Part shown: in pieces, positions 1-10,349 of the stretch
How positions within the stretch are numbered: the first letter of the stretch is position 1
Layout: each line of letters starts with the position of its first letter
Source: Buttiauxella brennerae ATCC 51605
GTDB lineage: Bacteria > Pseudomonadota > Gammaproteobacteria > Enterobacterales > Enterobacteriaceae
NCBI RefSeq assembly: GCF_001654925.1
Contig: NZ_LXER01000040.1
Span: 124,001-188,000 of the forward strand
Direction of reading: 5' to 3'
Length of the DNA: 64,000 bases
Translations under genes and position numbers: made by a program
Notes under the pieces: generated by a model
Databases searched by the model: none
The model's input: only the letters and a program-made list of their open reading frames with translations
Told to the model about the DNA's origin: nothing

Positions 1-164
1 ACACGGTCATAGCCTAATGCGTCGCCCGGGAAAAGACCCAGCGGCAGCATAATGCCAACCAGCAGCACGATGACAGGTGTGATGATTGCGCCCCACATGC
101 CGCCTGCGCCAAACAGACCCCAGAATACCGGCTCGTCGGAGCGTTTTGGATTTGGATTAATCAT
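1..164 (-). CDS. frdD: Fumarate reductase membrane anchor subunit D (partial, cut by window edge)
   Basis: The first 54 codons of FrdD read from an ATG at 164 down to the window edge; the rest lies outside. The product begins [10 protein letters not shown] and continues into a hydrophobic helix (about residues 15-42), as in the E. coli anchor subunit. With FrdC it holds the FrdAB catalytic dimer on the cytoplasmic face of the inner membrane and carries menaquinol-binding residues for anaerobic fumarate respiration. It is the last gene of frdABCD, 10 bases after frdC. Identification is secure from sequence and context; nothing can be said about its C-terminus. Confidence 0.93.
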   Translation of the reverse strand, partial: MINPNPKRSDEPVFWGLFGAGGMWGAIITPVIVLLVGIMLPLGLFPGDALGYDR

Positions 165-174
165 GACGTCCCCC

Positions 175-570
175 TTACCAGAACAGAGCAATAAACAGAA
201 TGACGACCGTGGCGACAACCGTCACCGCCCATAAGCCTTTAATCACCGGCTCAGGCCCCATTTTGTCATCTTTAATGATGATATTGGCGGCTTTAGGCGC
301 CAGCTCAAACCAGGTTTTGGTATGCAGTAATGCAGCCGCCAGGGTGATTAAGTTGAGGATAATCACGATCGGGTTTTGCAGGAAACTCACAAACCCAGCC
401 CAGCTCTCTGGCCCGCTTTTCAGCGAGAACAGACCGCAGATCAGCAAAATGCTGAACCAAATGGTTGGAACAGCCGTTCCTTCACGAATCATATAAAAAC
501 GATAGAAGCCCAGCTTTTGCCACCAGGTCGGCGTCATCGTCCGTACATATGGCTTACGTTTCGTAGTCAT
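175..570 (-). CDS. frdC: Fumarate reductase membrane anchor subunit C
   Basis: A 131-residue integral membrane protein, the same length as E. coli FrdC, starting [10 protein letters not shown]. Three hydrophobic segments are visible (about residues 30-50, 65-82 and 108-130). FrdC and FrdD form the quinone-interacting membrane anchor that passes electrons from menaquinol to the iron-sulfur subunit FrdB. It lies 10 bases downstream of frdB and 10 bases upstream of frdD, so the four genes are one transcript. Nothing is unusual. Confidence 0.97.
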   Translation of the reverse strand: MTTKRKPYVRTMTPTWWQKLGFYRFYMIREGTAVPTIWFSILLICGLFSLKSGPESWAGFVSFLQNPIVIILNLITLAAALLHTKTWFELAPKAANIIIKDDKMGPEPVIKGLWAVTVVATVVILFIALFW

Positions 571-580
571 TTTGCACTCC

Positions 581-1318
581 TTAGCGTGGTTTCAGGGTGG
601 CAATCAAAAAGTCTTTCGAACTTTCGACTTTACCCTGCTGGATGGCAGCGGCCGGATCGACGTGTTTCGGGCAGACTTCGGAGCAGTAGCCCACGAAAGT
701 ACAGCTCCAGACGCCATTCTGGCCGTTTAACTGCGCCATTCGCTCTTTCTTGCCATGGTCGCGGTTATCCAGGTTGTAACGGTGAGCAAGCGTGATTGCT
801 GCCGGGCCAATAAACTCAGGGTTTAAACCAAACTGCGGGCATGCGGAATAACACAGGCCACAGTTGATGCAGCCTGAGAACTGATGGTATTTCGCCATCT
901 GTGCAGGCGTTTGGGTATTTGGCCCCTGGTCTGGCGTGCGCGGGTTGCCGATAATGTACGGTTTAATCGCTTCCAGGCTTTCAATAAAGTGGGTCATATC
1001 GACCACTAAATCGCGCTCAATGGGGAAGTTAGCCAGCGCTTCAACCTTCATGCCTTTGGTGTATTCGCGCAGGAAGGTCTTACAGGCGAGTTTTGGCACT
1101 CGGTTGACCATCATGCCGCAGGAGCCGCAGATAGCCATACGGCACGACCAGCGATAGCTGAGATCGGGTGCCAGGTTGTCTTTGATGTAGCCCAACGCAT
1201 CTAACAGCGAGGTTTGCTCATCGTAAGGCACGTCGTAGATTGCACTGTGCGGCTCGTTATCCGTTTCCGGGTTATAGCGCACCACTTCAATCTTCAGAGT
1301 CTTCATCGCATCAGCCAT
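581..1318 (-). CDS. frdB: Fumarate reductase iron-sulfur subunit
   Basis: FrdB, 245 residues, carries the three iron-sulfur clusters that relay electrons from the membrane anchor to FrdA. The N-terminal 2Fe-2S motif ([10 protein letters not shown]) is followed by two ferredoxin-type clusters ([12 protein letters not shown] and [14 protein letters not shown]). The frame is open upstream to 1363, but the start at [16 protein letters not shown] matches the family N-terminus; the extra upstream residues (Arg-rich) are frdA read in another frame. This start overlaps the end of frdA by 8 bases, which suggests translational coupling. Confidence 0.96.
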   Translation of the reverse strand: MADAMKTLKIEVVRYNPETDNEPHSAIYDVPYDEQTSLLDALGYIKDNLAPDLSYRWSCRMAICGSCGMMVNRVPKLACKTFLREYTKGMKVEALANFPIERDLVVDMTHFIESLEAIKPYIIGNPRTPDQGPNTQTPAQMAKYHQFSGCINCGLCYSACPQFGLNPEFIGPAAITLAHRYNLDNRDHGKKERMAQLNGQNGVWSCTFVGYCSEVCPKHVDPAAAIQQGKVESSKDFLIATLKPR

Positions 1319-3104
1319 TAGACGCCTCCTTCTTCTTGTCGGCCGCTTCTGATTCCGCACCATAGACGCGTTTTGCTGGCGGCAGGGTGGTGATTTTCAC
1401 ATCGCTGTATTCCAGACGCGTGGTTCCATTAGCGTCACGGAAAGCGAGAGTGTGTTTCAGGAAGTTCACATCATCACGCTCGGTACAACCTTCGTCCAGA
1501 CGCTGGTGCGCACCACGAGACTCTTTACGTGCCATTGCTGAGTGCGCCATACATTCCGCAACATTCAGGCCGTGGCCCAATTCGATGGTGTAGAGCAAAT
1601 CAGTATTGAACACACTAGATGTGTCAGTGATGCGAACGCGTTTGAAGCGCTCTTGCAGCTCTGCCAGCTTATCCATGGTTTTCTGCATCAGTTCTGGCGT
1701 GCGGTAAATACCACAGCCTTCTTCCATCGACAGACCCATTTCATCGCGAATCTTCGACCAGTTCTCAGTGCCTTCCTGATTAACCAGTTTCTTGAGACGA
1801 GTTTCTACATCAGCCGCTTGCGCATTCAGTGCAGCATCATTGGCGGGCTGTGCTTCGTTTGCACGGCGCATCGCGTTTTCACCTGCCAGACGACCAAACA
1901 CCACCAGTTCTGCCAGTGAGTTGGAACCTAAACGGTTGGCACCGTGCAGGCCAACGGAAGAACATTCGCCAACCGCGAACAGGCCTTTAATGCGGGATTC
2001 GCACTGGCTGTCGGTTTCGATACCGCCCATGGTGTAGTGCGCGGTAGGGCGAACTGGAATCGGCTCTTTCACCGGATCAACGCCGACATAGGCTTTCGAC
2101 AGTTCGCAGATGAATGGCAGGCGTTCGAGCAGCTTTTTCTCGCCCAGGTGACGCAGGTCGAGATAAACCACGTCGCCACGTGGCGTCGGAACGGTGCGAC
2201 CTGCGCGCCATTCGTGCCAGAAGGCTTGAGAAACTTTGTCACGCGGGCCAAGTTCCATGTACTTGTTACGCGGCTCGCCCAGCGGTGTTTCAGGCCCCAT
2301 GCCGTAATCTTGCAGGTAACGATAGCCATCTTTGTTGACCAGAATACCGCCTTCACCACGGCAGCCTTCCGTCATCAGAATGCCGGAACCCGGCAGGCCG
2401 GTTGGGTGATATTGCACAAATTCCATATCACGCAACGGTACGCCGTGGCTCAACGCCATGCCCATACCATCGCCGGTCACGATGCCGCCGTTAGTGTTAT
2501 AGCGATAAACACGACCCGCACCGCCGGTTGCCATGACAACGGCGTTGGCGCGGATTTGTACCAGCGTGCCTTCCATCATATTCATGGCGACCAGGCCGCG
2601 TGCAGCACCATCATCAACCAGAATATCGAGCACGAAATGCTCGTCAAAGCGCTGGATTTGTGGGAACTGTAATGAGGTCTGGAACAGGGTGTGGAGCATA
2701 TGGAAGCCGGTTTTATCCGCGGCAAACCAGGTGCGCTCAATCTTCATGCCACCAAAACGACGAACGTTCACTGAACCGTCCGGGCGGCGGCTCCATGGGC
2801 AGCCCCATTGCTCAAGCTGTGTCATTTCGGTTGGACAGTTATGCACGAAGTAGTCGACGACATCCTGCTCACACAACCAGTCGCCACCGGAAACGGTGTC
2901 GTTGAAATGGTATTCGTAACTGTCGTGATCCTGCGTAACGGCAGCAGAACCCCCTTCGGCGGCCACGGTGTGGCTACGCATTGGGTAGACTTTGGAGATC
3001 AGAGCGATTTTGGCTTGTGGATTGGCTTGTGCCGCCGCGATGGCTGCTCGTAAGCCCGCTCCGCCAGCGCCTATTATGGCAAGATCGGCTTGAAAGGTTT
3101 GCAC
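1311..3104 (-). CDS. frdA: Fumarate reductase flavoprotein subunit
   Basis: Catalytic subunit that reduces fumarate to succinate in anaerobic respiration. The 597 residues show the FAD-binding [10 protein letters not shown] motif near residue 12, the [10 protein letters not shown] segment holding the histidine (about residue 45) that covalently carries FAD, and the HPTG and [10 protein letters not shown] motifs of the succinate dehydrogenase/fumarate reductase family. It is five residues shorter than E. coli FrdA, with the difference in the variable C-terminus. It is the first gene of frdABCD; a ribosome-binding site (GGAGGAATG on the minus strand) precedes the ATG. FNR/NarL control is expected from the family. 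Confidence 0.97.
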   Translation of the reverse strand: MQTFQADLAIIGAGGAGLRAAIAAAQANPQAKIALISKVYPMRSHTVAAEGGSAAVTQDHDSYEYHFNDTVSGGDWLCEQDVVDYFVHNCPTEMTQLEQWGCPWSRRPDGSVNVRRFGGMKIERTWFAADKTGFHMLHTLFQTSLQFPQIQRFDEHFVLDILVDDGAARGLVAMNMMEGTLVQIRANAVVMATGGAGRVYRYNTNGGIVTGDGMGMALSHGVPLRDMEFVQYHPTGLPGSGILMTEGCRGEGGILVNKDGYRYLQDYGMGPETPLGEPRNKYMELGPRDKVSQAFWHEWRAGRTVPTPRGDVVYLDLRHLGEKKLLERLPFICELSKAYVGVDPVKEPIPVRPTAHYTMGGIETDSQCESRIKGLFAVGECSSVGLHGANRLGSNSLAELVVFGRLAGENAMRRANEAQPANDAALNAQAADVETRLKKLVNQEGTENWSKIRDEMGLSMEEGCGIYRTPELMQKTMDKLAELQERFKRVRITDTSSVFNTDLLYTIELGHGLNVAECMAHSAMARKESRGAHQRLDEGCTERDDVNFLKHTLAFRDANGTTRLEYSDVKITTLPPAKRVYGAESEAADKKKEASNG

Positions 3105-3558
3105 GACATTCCTCCAGATTTTAGTTATTTCGCATAGCTAATTTAACCAAAGGTAGTTCACCAATACGGCGCCAGCTATAGCGAAAGGGTTATCCCTGCT
3201 CCTTTGTAGGTAGCGGATTATAGCCGCAGGCTTTTTAAGGAAATTTGACGTGTTCGATTTTTTTGCTGTTCAGTGCAGCAATTAATTAGTAATAGTGATG
3301 AGTTACGTCACGAAATTCACATTATCAGAGCGGTTGCCGCGTATACCCGTCGCCCTTCAAAATGCAGGGGTGTTGGCTACACTCACTCACCCGAATCACT
3401 TACTTCAGTAAGCTCATCGGGATTTGCTCGTTTGCCGCCTACCTGCATCTCGAAGTTTCTCGGGTATAAATGGCGGTGAAAATTTACTGCGCAAAATTTG
3501 TCTCCAATATGCGATGCGGGTAGACTTCTCGGCCTTGTTTGAATACGGAGACTCCACC
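3105..3558. promoter_or_regulatory. frdA-epmA divergent intergenic region
   Basis: This 454-base gap separates divergent frdA and epmA. The frdA-proximal part should contain the anaerobically induced frd promoter. On the minus strand at 3245-3258 an ATCGA-N4-GTCAA sequence resembles the degenerate FNR site of E. coli frd, with only the second half-site good. The middle (3342-3468) is an ERIC repeat. The last 90 bases hold the epmA promoter and a GGAG ribosome-binding site 8 bases before the ATG. I see no further gene. Confidence 0.5.
3342..3468. repeat. ERIC element 1 (full length, 127 bp)
   Basis: An ERIC (intergenic repeat unit) of the canonical 127-bp length. It is bounded by the inverted ends TATACCCG and CGGGTATA and centred on the ERIC core palindrome, here CCCGAATCACTTAC and GTAAGCTCATCGGGA. 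It lies between the divergent frdA and epmA genes, so it would form part of the 5' transcript of epmA or the upstream DNA of frdA, depending on promoter positions. Confidence 0.85.
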
Positions 3559-4536
3559 ATGAGCGAAACGGCCACCTGGCAGCCGAGCGCATCCATCCCC
3601 AACCTGTTAAAACGCGCTGCGATCATGGCAGTCATTCGGCGTTTTTTTGCCGACCGCGGTGTACTGGAGGTGGAAACACCGTGCATGAGTCAGGCTACGG
3701 TAACGGACATTAATCTGTTCCCGTTTGAAACCCGTTTTGTTGGCCCAGGCCACGCTCAGGGCGTGAATTTGTACCTGATGACCAGCCCGGAATACCACAT
3801 GAAACGCCTGCTGGCGGCGGGCATCGGCCCGGTATTCCAGCTGTGCCGTAGCTTCCGTAATGAAGAGATGGGCCGCCACCATAATCCAGAGTTCACTATG
3901 CTGGAGTGGTATCGCCCTTGCTACGACATGTATCGTCTGATGAATGAAGTTGATGATTTGCTGCAGCAGGTTCTGGAAACGGATGCCGCAGAAACGCTTT
4001 CATATCAGCAGGCTTTCCAGCGCCACCTGGACATTGACCCGCTTTCTGCGGACAAAACCCAATTGCGTGAAGTGGCGAGAAAGCTCGATTTAAGTAACAT
4101 TGCCGATCAGGAAGAAGACCGCGACACCTTGCTGCAACTGCTTTTCAGCATGGGTGTCGAGCCGCATATTGGCAAAGACAAACCGACGTTTGTTTATCAC
4201 TTCCCGGCAAGCCAGGCAGCACTGGCGCAAATCAGCACCGAAGACCACCGTGTGGCCGAGCGCTTTGAGGTTTACTTCCGAGGCATCGAACTGGCGAACG
4301 GTTTCCACGAATTGACTGACGCGCGTGAGCAGCAGCAGCGTTTCGAGCAAGATAACCGTAAACGTGCCGCTCGCGGTTTACCGCAGCAGCCGATTGATGT
4401 GAATTTGCTGGAAGCGCTGAAGGCGGGTTTGCCAGATTGTTCAGGTGTTGCGCTAGGTGTGGATCGTTTGATTATGTTGGCGTTGAAGGCTGAGAGCTTG
4501 GCTGATGTGTTGGCGTTCCCGGTCGATCGCGCATAA
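3559..4536 (+). CDS. epmA: EF-P beta-lysylation ligase
   Basis: EpmA (PoxA/GenX/YjeA) is a truncated class-II lysyl-tRNA synthetase paralogue that attaches (R)-beta-lysine to the conserved lysine of elongation factor P, helping ribosomes through polyproline stretches. The 325 residues match E. coli in length and cover only the catalytic core; class-II motif 2 ([19 protein letters not shown]) and motif 3 ([12 protein letters not shown]) are visible and the anticodon-binding domain is absent. The open frame begins at 3424 inside the ERIC, but the ATG at 3559 ([10 protein letters not shown]) matches the family start and has a GGAG site. In E. coli yjeM follows; here mscM does. Confidence 0.96.
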   Translation: MSETATWQPSASIPNLLKRAAIMAVIRRFFADRGVLEVETPCMSQATVTDINLFPFETRFVGPGHAQGVNLYLMTSPEYHMKRLLAAGIGPVFQLCRSFRNEEMGRHHNPEFTMLEWYRPCYDMYRLMNEVDDLLQQVLETDAAETLSYQQAFQRHLDIDPLSADKTQLREVARKLDLSNIADQEEDRDTLLQLLFSMGVEPHIGKDKPTFVYHFPASQAALAQISTEDHRVAERFEVYFRGIELANGFHELTDAREQQQRFEQDNRKRAARGLPQQPIDVNLLEALKAGLPDCSGVALGVDRLIMLALKAESLADVLAFPVDRA

Positions 4537-4540
4537 ACCA

Positions 4541-4650
4541 CCCTCACTCTGACCCTCTCCCTTAGGGAGAAGGTCAGTCTGGTATTATCCTTCTCCCTGA
4601 GGGCGGTACCGGTTTTCTCCTTCTACTGGGGGAGAAGGCTGGGATGAGGG
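4541..4650. repeat. Palindromic intergenic repeat, copy 1 (double hairpin between convergent genes)
   Basis: Two inverted repeats in tandem: CCCTCTCCCTTAGGGAGAAGG and CTTCTACTGGGGGAGAAG-type arms, framed by CCCTCACTC at the left and GGATGAGGG at the right. The same family recurs at 28091 and 44636. This copy sits between the converging ends of epmA and mscM, where its hairpins could serve as a bidirectional terminator. It is distinct from ERIC; I do not know an agreed name for the family. Confidence 0.65.
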
Positions 4651-4659
4651 CATCCTGAC

Positions 4660-7600
4660 TTACAAACTCCCTGGCGTCCTACCTGCTTTCCCTGAAGATG
4701 TCATCGTCTTACTACTCCGTTGCCCACCCAGACTATCCAGACGCATCTGGAACGGTGGGAATGGCAGCTCGATACCGTGTTCACGGAAGCCTTGCAGAAT
4801 GAGCTGATGAATTTCGTGGCGCAGCGGCATACGGTGGTTCATCTCCGCGGCGTAGATACGCAGCTCAAAAATCTGAATACCGGCTTGTAAATCAACAAGG
4901 AATGCTTCTGGTGCAGGGTTATCAATCACCAGCGAACAACGCTCTGCTGCCTGCAACAACACTTTGGTGACCTCTTCACTGTTCGCATCCGACGGGGCAG
5001 GCACCGTTAACACCACACGCGTCACCGAGTCCGACAGCGACCAGTTGATAAACTGCTCGGTGATAAACGCTTTGTTCGGCACGATTATCTCTTTGCGGTC
5101 CCAGTCGCTGATGGTGGTAGCACGTGTGTTAATCTTGGTGACGCTGCCGGTGAGATCGCGAATCGTGACGGTATCGCCAATACGAATGGGTTTTTCGAAC
5201 AGAATAATCAGGCCAGAAATAAAGTTGGCGAAGATCTCCTGCAAACCAAAACCTAAACCCACACCAAGCGCTGCGACCAGCCATTGTAATTTCGACCACT
5301 CGATACCAATCATTGAGAAGCCGACCAACGTGCCGACCAGCAACAGCAGATATTTGGTGACGGTGGTTATGGCGTAACCGGTGCCGGGGGCTAAATCCAG
5401 GTGCTGCAACAGCGCGAGCTCGAGCAGTGCGGGCAGGTTTCGCACCAGCTGCATGGTGATAATCAGCACCAGAATGGCAATCAACACAGCGCCGAGCGTA
5501 ATAGGCTCGAGGCTCTCAACGCCTTGCACCGTTGAGGTCACATCCCACAAGGTGATGTTTTCGAGGAAGCCAAATGCAGAATGGATCTCTGACCACAGCA
5601 CAATGACCGACAACAGCGCAATCAGCATCAGAATCGAACGCACCAGGCGCAGTGACTGCACGCTGATGGTATCCAGATCGATTTCAGGCTCTTCGATGGC
5701 TTCAGCCGAGCCTTCAGTGCTGTGACTGTGTGCGGCTTCTTCTTCACCACGCGCGCGCTGGGCGAGGATCTCAGCACGGCGATGTTTGGCACGGTCAAAC
5801 GCCAGACGGCGGCGCTGAATCAGCATCCAGCGACGGAAGATATGGTAAACCACCAGTAACAAGAACCAGATAGCTACCGACGTTTCAAGCCTCGCCAGCA
5901 GGGCCTGTGCGGTTGCCAGGTAACCCACTGCCGCTGCCAGAATGGCGAGCAACGGGGCCGCGAGCAACAGGTTCCACAAAATGGTGTTAGCGATGTTTTC
6001 GCTATTACCTTGTTTATCCAGATACAGCGGAATGCCTGCGCGTTTTAAACTCAAGGTCACCAGGGCCATCGCGCCGCAAATCAACATGAAACACAGTCTG
6101 CCGAGCGAGCCTGAGAACTCACGGTCATTAAGATTATCAAACATAATCAATGCCATAATCAGCGGCACAATCATGCCGATGCTCATCAGATAATAGCGCA
6201 TGGCACGGGCGACACGTGGCTGCGGCCAGCCAAAATGCACGATGAACAAACCATTCGGGCGAGCAAACGTGGCACAAATCATCACGGCCCACAGCAATGG
6301 CACCGTGGCGGTCACGCCATCGCCGATAGCGACTGCGAGCGGGTACGGCCAGGCAGCTTGCAGCCCGTAGCCGAGCGTTGCCCACAATACCGGTAGAGGC
6401 AACGCCACCAGAATCGACCAGAACACGGTGCGCAAGGTTAAGCTGAAATGGTCCTGCGTGACCTTACCGACCCTGGCGCTCGATCGTTCAAGGAAGGCAG
6501 AAAAATGGCGGCGGGAGCTGACACTAAAGCCCACCAGTATTAATGCACCGAACAGAGGCAGCAGCGTTTCCTTGCTGGTGAGCATCATGATGGTGGCACT
6601 GCCAAGCTGGCTGAACGTGTCCATCGACACCAGACGACGCAAATCCTGCACAATCTCAACCGGCCAGGTGATGCCCATCGGGCTGACATCTGAGGTCCAG
6701 AACAGGTAACGGTGCGTGGCTTCGTTGACCTCTTTTAACGCATCTTCCAGTTGGCTATTCGCCACTTTCAGCTTGGTCAGTTCCAGAATCAGGTTATCGC
6801 CGCCCTGCAGCAGGGAATTGAGCAGTTCGCGCTGGGTGCGTAGTTGTGCCTCCAGGATACGGTTTTGCTCACTGGTGAGCTCCTGACCATCGTTCTGGCG
6901 GATCTGGCGTAATTGCTGCTGCTTGTTCATCAGGTCTTCATAATGCAGACGCTGTACACGCAACTGGCCAAGTTCGGTATCCAGTTGCTGTGGCTTTGGC
7001 ATTTCAGGTAAACGAGCCACCTGAGCGCGTAAGGCTTCACCCAACACATTCGACACGCCAAGCCATTGTGACTGTTCGCGCAGCGTGTTGAGTGCCTGAC
7101 GCACTTGCAATGTCTGGCTTGAGGCCTGGCGCTGTTGAGAGGCGACTAAGTCCATACGCTGAGCCTGTTGATTCAACGCCTGGGATAATTCGCGGTTATT
7201 TTTAAACTGGTCAACGATACCAGATGGCAGGTTGGCGCTACTTTCAGCCAGCAACTCTGTGCTTTCCAGGGCCTTTTCAGCTTCTCGCTGGCGCTGATTA
7301 TTGAGCTGATTACGTAATGCCTGGAGATAAGCATCCAGTTGTTCGCTCTGTTTTTGGGCAAGCTCAGCGCGCAGGCGAGCAAGTTCCTGGCGGTTACTGG
7401 CCGACAATTGTGCCAGTTCCAGTTCATCGACCAGCGCTTTCAGGCGCGAAGATTCAGCCTGCAAAGAGATGTTTTGTGCCTGTGTTAGCGGCGTGCTGGT
7501 GGCCGGAAGGGTACCCATCCGACGTTCAACCTCGTTTAACTGACGGCGGGCATCGGTTTGCTGCTGCGGCAGTTGGCTGAGTGAGTCGGTGATTTCCCGG

Positions 7601-7998
7601 GTGCGTTCTTGTTCTTGCTGCGCAAGGCGGCTTTTATCCAGCAACTGGCTGCTAACTTGCAGGATTTCCTGGTTTAACGCATCGGTGCTCATAGTTTCTG
7701 GCACTTTTTGCGGTTCATCGCGCAGGTTATTTATCTGCCGACGCAAGGTGTCAGAGAGCTTGGGGAAGTTATCTATAACTTGCTGATATTGCGTCGCTCT
7801 TTCGAGAGAGACTTTTCGTTCATCAAGTGCATTGAGCGCTGCCTGAAGCGCTTCCACGGTTTCAGCACTGCCAGGTTTGTCTTTTGCAGACTTAGCTTGT
7901 TCGAGTTCCTGGGAGATTTGTTTGGCGTCGGGGGCGGTGGCGGCATACGCCGGAAGACTTAGGCACCAGGCCATCAGAAGTGTGAGTATCAGGCGCAC
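4660..7998 (-). CDS. mscM: Miniconductance mechanosensitive channel MscM (YjeP)
   Basis: A large inner-membrane mechanosensitive channel of the MscS/MscK type that releases solutes on hypo-osmotic shock. A signal peptide (VRLILTLLMAWCLSLPAYA) is followed by a long periplasmic coiled-coil region rich in Q, L and E (to about residue 450), about eight to ten membrane helices, and the C-terminal MscS domain (GLGFGLQEIFANFISGLIILFE pore-helix region). I chose the GTG at 7998 because homologues begin MRLI; an ATG at 8028 is in frame but arises from the ERIC repeat and its GGAGG-like sequence touches the codon. This gives 1112 residues against 1107 in E. coli. Cotranscribed with psd. Confidence 0.9.
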   Translation of the reverse strand: MRLILTLLMAWCLSLPAYAATAPDAKQISQELEQAKSAKDKPGSAETVEALQAALNALDERKVSLERATQYQQVIDNFPKLSDTLRRQINNLRDEPQKVPETMSTDALNQEILQVSSQLLDKSRLAQQEQERTREITDSLSQLPQQQTDARRQLNEVERRMGTLPATSTPLTQAQNISLQAESSRLKALVDELELAQLSASNRQELARLRAELAQKQSEQLDAYLQALRNQLNNQRQREAEKALESTELLAESSANLPSGIVDQFKNNRELSQALNQQAQRMDLVASQQRQASSQTLQVRQALNTLREQSQWLGVSNVLGEALRAQVARLPEMPKPQQLDTELGQLRVQRLHYEDLMNKQQQLRQIRQNDGQELTSEQNRILEAQLRTQRELLNSLLQGGDNLILELTKLKVANSQLEDALKEVNEATHRYLFWTSDVSPMGITWPVEIVQDLRRLVSMDTFSQLGSATIMMLTSKETLLPLFGALILVGFSVSSRRHFSAFLERSSARVGKVTQDHFSLTLRTVFWSILVALPLPVLWATLGYGLQAAWPYPLAVAIGDGVTATVPLLWAVMICATFARPNGLFIVHFGWPQPRVARAMRYYLMSIGMIVPLIMALIMFDNLNDREFSGSLGRLCFMLICGAMALVTLSLKRAGIPLYLDKQGNSENIANTILWNLLLAAPLLAILAAAVGYLATAQALLARLETSVAIWFLLLVVYHIFRRWMLIQRRRLAFDRAKHRRAEILAQRARGEEEAAHSHSTEGSAEAIEEPEIDLDTISVQSLRLVRSILMLIALLSVIVLWSEIHSAFGFLENITLWDVTSTVQGVESLEPITLGAVLIAILVLIITMQLVRNLPALLELALLQHLDLAPGTGYAITTVTKYLLLLVGTLVGFSMIGIEWSKLQWLVAALGVGLGFGLQEIFANFISGLIILFEKPIRIGDTVTIRDLTGSVTKINTRATTISDWDRKEIIVPNKAFITEQFINWSLSDSVTRVVLTVPAPSDANSEEVTKVLLQAAERCSLVIDNPAPEAFLVDLQAGIQIFELRIYAAEMNHRMPLRHEIHQLILQGFREHGIELPFPPFQMRLDSLGGQRSSKTMTSSGKAGRTPGSL

Positions 7999-8013
7999 GT
8001 AAATACCTATCTT

Positions 8014-8140
8014 AGTTAACCCCTTCATCCTTCAAGCCGCAGCTGCGTTGGCTGCCTTTGCTCACCCCAGTCACTTATTTATATAAGCTCCTGGGGATTC
8101 GCTCAGTTGCCGTCTTGCTGCAACTTGAATGATTTTGGGT
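8014..8140. repeat. ERIC element 2, inside the psd-mscM operon
   Basis: The core matches the classical ERIC sequences almost exactly: CTCACCCCAGTCACTTA followed by TAAGCTCCTGGGGATTC, flanked by CTTCAAGCCGCAGCTGCG and CTGCAACTTGAATGA arms. Limits are approximate. It occupies nearly the whole gap between psd and mscM, so it is transcribed as RNA between two cotranscribed genes and reaches into the apparent upstream start of mscM. Confidence 0.88.
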
Positions 8141-8153
8141 TGAGCTTTAAGCG

Positions 8154-9101
8154 TTAAACGTCCGGTTTGGTTTCCTGATCGGCAGCAACTTCTGCTTCAG
8201 TAATCTCACTGACAGGCACTTCCGGCTCGCTCATCGGTTCGGTAGAAATCGCCAGTGGCTCACCAATTTTGGTGACAGACAGGCTTTGCAGTTGTTCGGC
8301 AAGGTTCACTTTACCTGGCGCGAACAAGTTGATGACCGTCGAGCCAAGTTTGAAGCGGCCCATCTCCTGGCCTTTCAGCAGCGCAACGGAGCCTTCGCTT
8401 TCACCCGCAGGCCACGTCCAGCGTTTAATCACGCCTTCACGCGGTGGCGTGATAGTGCCAGCCCAGACGGTTTCGATGCTGCCAACAATGGTGGCACCCA
8501 CCAAAATTTGTGCCATCGGGCCAAACTCAGTATCGAACAGGCAGATAACACGCTCGTTACGGGCAAACAGGTTTGGCACGTTTTGCGCGGTTAAATGGTT
8601 TACGGAGAACAGGTCGCCCGGCACGTAAATCATTTCACGCAAGATACCGTTACACGGCATGTGTACACGGTGGTAATCACGTGGTGACAGATAAGTGGTA
8701 ACGAAACTGCCGTTACGGAACAAATCGGCCATTAAGTAGTTACCGGCGAGCAGGGCTTCGAGGCTGTAGTTATGGCCTTTTGCCTGCAAGATTTTGTCTT
8801 CTTCAATCGGGCCCAACTGACTCACTACGCCGTCTGCTGGCATCACCAACACACTTGGGTCGGTATTGATTGGGCGAACATCGTCACGCAGTGGGCGCAC
8901 GAAGAATTCATTGAAGGAGCGATAGCTGGCAGTATCCGGCTTCTGTGCTTCCTTCATGTCGACTTTGTAGTATTTCACGAACAGGTCGATAACCAGTTTG
9001 GTCAACCAGCCAGCTCGTTTGCTTGCACCCCAGCCTGCCAGGCGAGTCAGCCATAATTTAGGCAGGATGTACTGGAGCGAAAGTTTAAAGTTGTCTAACA
9101 A
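8154..9101 (-). CDS. psd: Phosphatidylserine decarboxylase proenzyme
   Basis: Pyruvoyl-dependent inner-membrane enzyme that makes phosphatidylethanolamine from phosphatidylserine. The LGST self-cleavage motif is at residues 252-255 (G253/S254), which splits the 315-residue precursor into beta and alpha chains and turns the serine into the pyruvoyl group; the catalytic Asp (MPADG, residue 90) and His (HRVHMP, residue 147) are present. The C-terminal tail after the cleavage site is acidic and variable ([17 protein letters not shown]). First gene of psd-mscM; in E. coli the promoter responds to sigma-E and CpxR, which I have not verified here. Confidence 0.97.
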   Translation of the reverse strand: MLDNFKLSLQYILPKLWLTRLAGWGASKRAGWLTKLVIDLFVKYYKVDMKEAQKPDTASYRSFNEFFVRPLRDDVRPINTDPSVLVMPADGVVSQLGPIEEDKILQAKGHNYSLEALLAGNYLMADLFRNGSFVTTYLSPRDYHRVHMPCNGILREMIYVPGDLFSVNHLTAQNVPNLFARNERVICLFDTEFGPMAQILVGATIVGSIETVWAGTITPPREGVIKRWTWPAGESEGSVALLKGQEMGRFKLGSTVINLFAPGKVNLAEQLQSLSVTKIGEPLAISTEPMSEPEVPVSEITEAEVAADQETKPDV

Positions 9102-9180
9102 GATAGCCTCCTGGCTAAGTACCCGCTTTAGCGGGCATACACAAAAAGGAGCGCGATTTTAGCGATGCCCAGCTTAATTG

Positions 9181-10236
9181 TCAGCGGTCAGTATCGGAAA
9201 AGGTTTTACGCGATTTTACCTCGGACATGCTTTCCAGTATGCGATGGTAATTTTCGAAACGCGTTTCGGCGATTTCCCCACGCTCAACAGCTTCGCGCAG
9301 CGCGCAGCCTGGATCGTTGGTGTGGCTGCAGTCACGGTATTTGCAACGACCTAAATAGTCGTGGAATTCAGTAAACCCATGAGTGACCTGATCCGGCTCT
9401 AAGTGCCACAAACCAAATTCACGCACCCCTGGGGAGTCGATAACATCGCCGCCGCCCGGGAAGTGGTACAGGCGCGATGCCGTGGTGGTGTGCTGGCCTA
9501 AACCTGAGTTATCAGAAACGTCATTGACCAGAATCTGGACTTCTTTGAACCCGAGCAGGTTATTGAGCAGGCTCGATTTACCCACACCTGATTGCCCGGC
9601 AAAAATGCTGACGCGGCCGATCAGGGCTTCTTCAAGCTCTTTCAGGCCTTCTACTTTGTGGCTGGAAACCATCAATACGCGGTAACCAATCTTGCGGTAG
9701 ATATCCATCTGTTCATTGACGAATTTCAGGCCTTCTTCGTCGAGCAGATCGGTTTTATTGAGTACCAGCAGTGGCTCGACTTCCAGGGTTTCACACGCCA
9801 CCAGATAACGGTCAATAATGTTTAATGACAGCTCGGGCAGAATGGCGGAAACCACAATGATTTGGTCGATGTTGGCGGCAATGGGCTTCACACCGTCATA
9901 GAAATCTGGGCGTGTCAGGACGGTTGTGCGCTCGTGCACCGCATCAACAATGCCTTTTATGGTTACGCCTGCCGCAGCTTCTTTGGCTGGGCGCCAGACC
10001 ACATTGTCGCCGGTAACCAGCGAACGGATGGTGCGGCGAATATTGCAGCGGTGAATGTCACCACCTGGTGATTCAACATCGGCATGTTGGCCGAAACGGC
10101 TAATGACGCGACCATCGCGCGGTTCGCCAAACTGAGAGTCGTCAGGATCGGCTTTCTCCACAGTCTGTTTAAGCCGACGCTGGTGGTTTGCTGAAACCCG
10201 GCGCTGCTGTCCTTTGGAGAGTTTATTTTTGCTCAA
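9181..10236 (-). CDS. rsgA: Small ribosomal subunit biogenesis GTPase RsgA
   Basis: Circularly permuted GTPase acting late in 30S subunit maturation. G4 (NKTD) precedes G1 (GQSGVGKSS) and G3 (DSPG), after an N-terminal OB-fold, and a C-terminal zinc site ([12 protein letters not shown]) is present. I place the start at a TTG (10236): the product then begins [13 protein letters not shown] as in the family, 351 residues long, and AGGAG lies 9 bases upstream. The frame opens further up (to 10332) but those residues are not family-like. Divergent from orn. Confidence 0.94.
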   Translation of the reverse strand: MSKNKLSKGQQRRVSANHQRRLKQTVEKADPDDSQFGEPRDGRVISRFGQHADVESPGGDIHRCNIRRTIRSLVTGDNVVWRPAKEAAAGVTIKGIVDAVHERTTVLTRPDFYDGVKPIAANIDQIIVVSAILPELSLNIIDRYLVACETLEVEPLLVLNKTDLLDEEGLKFVNEQMDIYRKIGYRVLMVSSHKVEGLKELEEALIGRVSIFAGQSGVGKSSLLNNLLGFKEVQILVNDVSDNSGLGQHTTTASRLYHFPGGGDVIDSPGVREFGLWHLEPDQVTHGFTEFHDYLGRCKYRDCSHTNDPGCALREAVERGEIAETRFENYHRILESMSEVKSRKTFSDTDR

Positions 10237-10349
10237 TCTTACTGGCTCCTGGTCGCCCGTGGTGGGCAAAACCTCTATGATACACACTATTTTATACGAA
10301 TTAACCCATCGACAAGGGTGGGCTACGCACAAGAAGGGTGGAAAATAGC

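Noticed and set aside
1319..1363. N-terminal extension of frdB
   Set aside because: Arg-rich residues come from reading the end of frdA in another frame; homologues start at MADAMK.
1944..2672. 242-codon open frame on the plus strand inside frdA
   Set aside because: Opposite-strand shadow of a highly conserved gene; no ribosome-binding site or recognisable family.
3245..3258. FNR box for frdA
   Set aside because: Only one half-site (GTCAA) is convincing; mentioned within the intergenic entry but not claimed as a separate feature.
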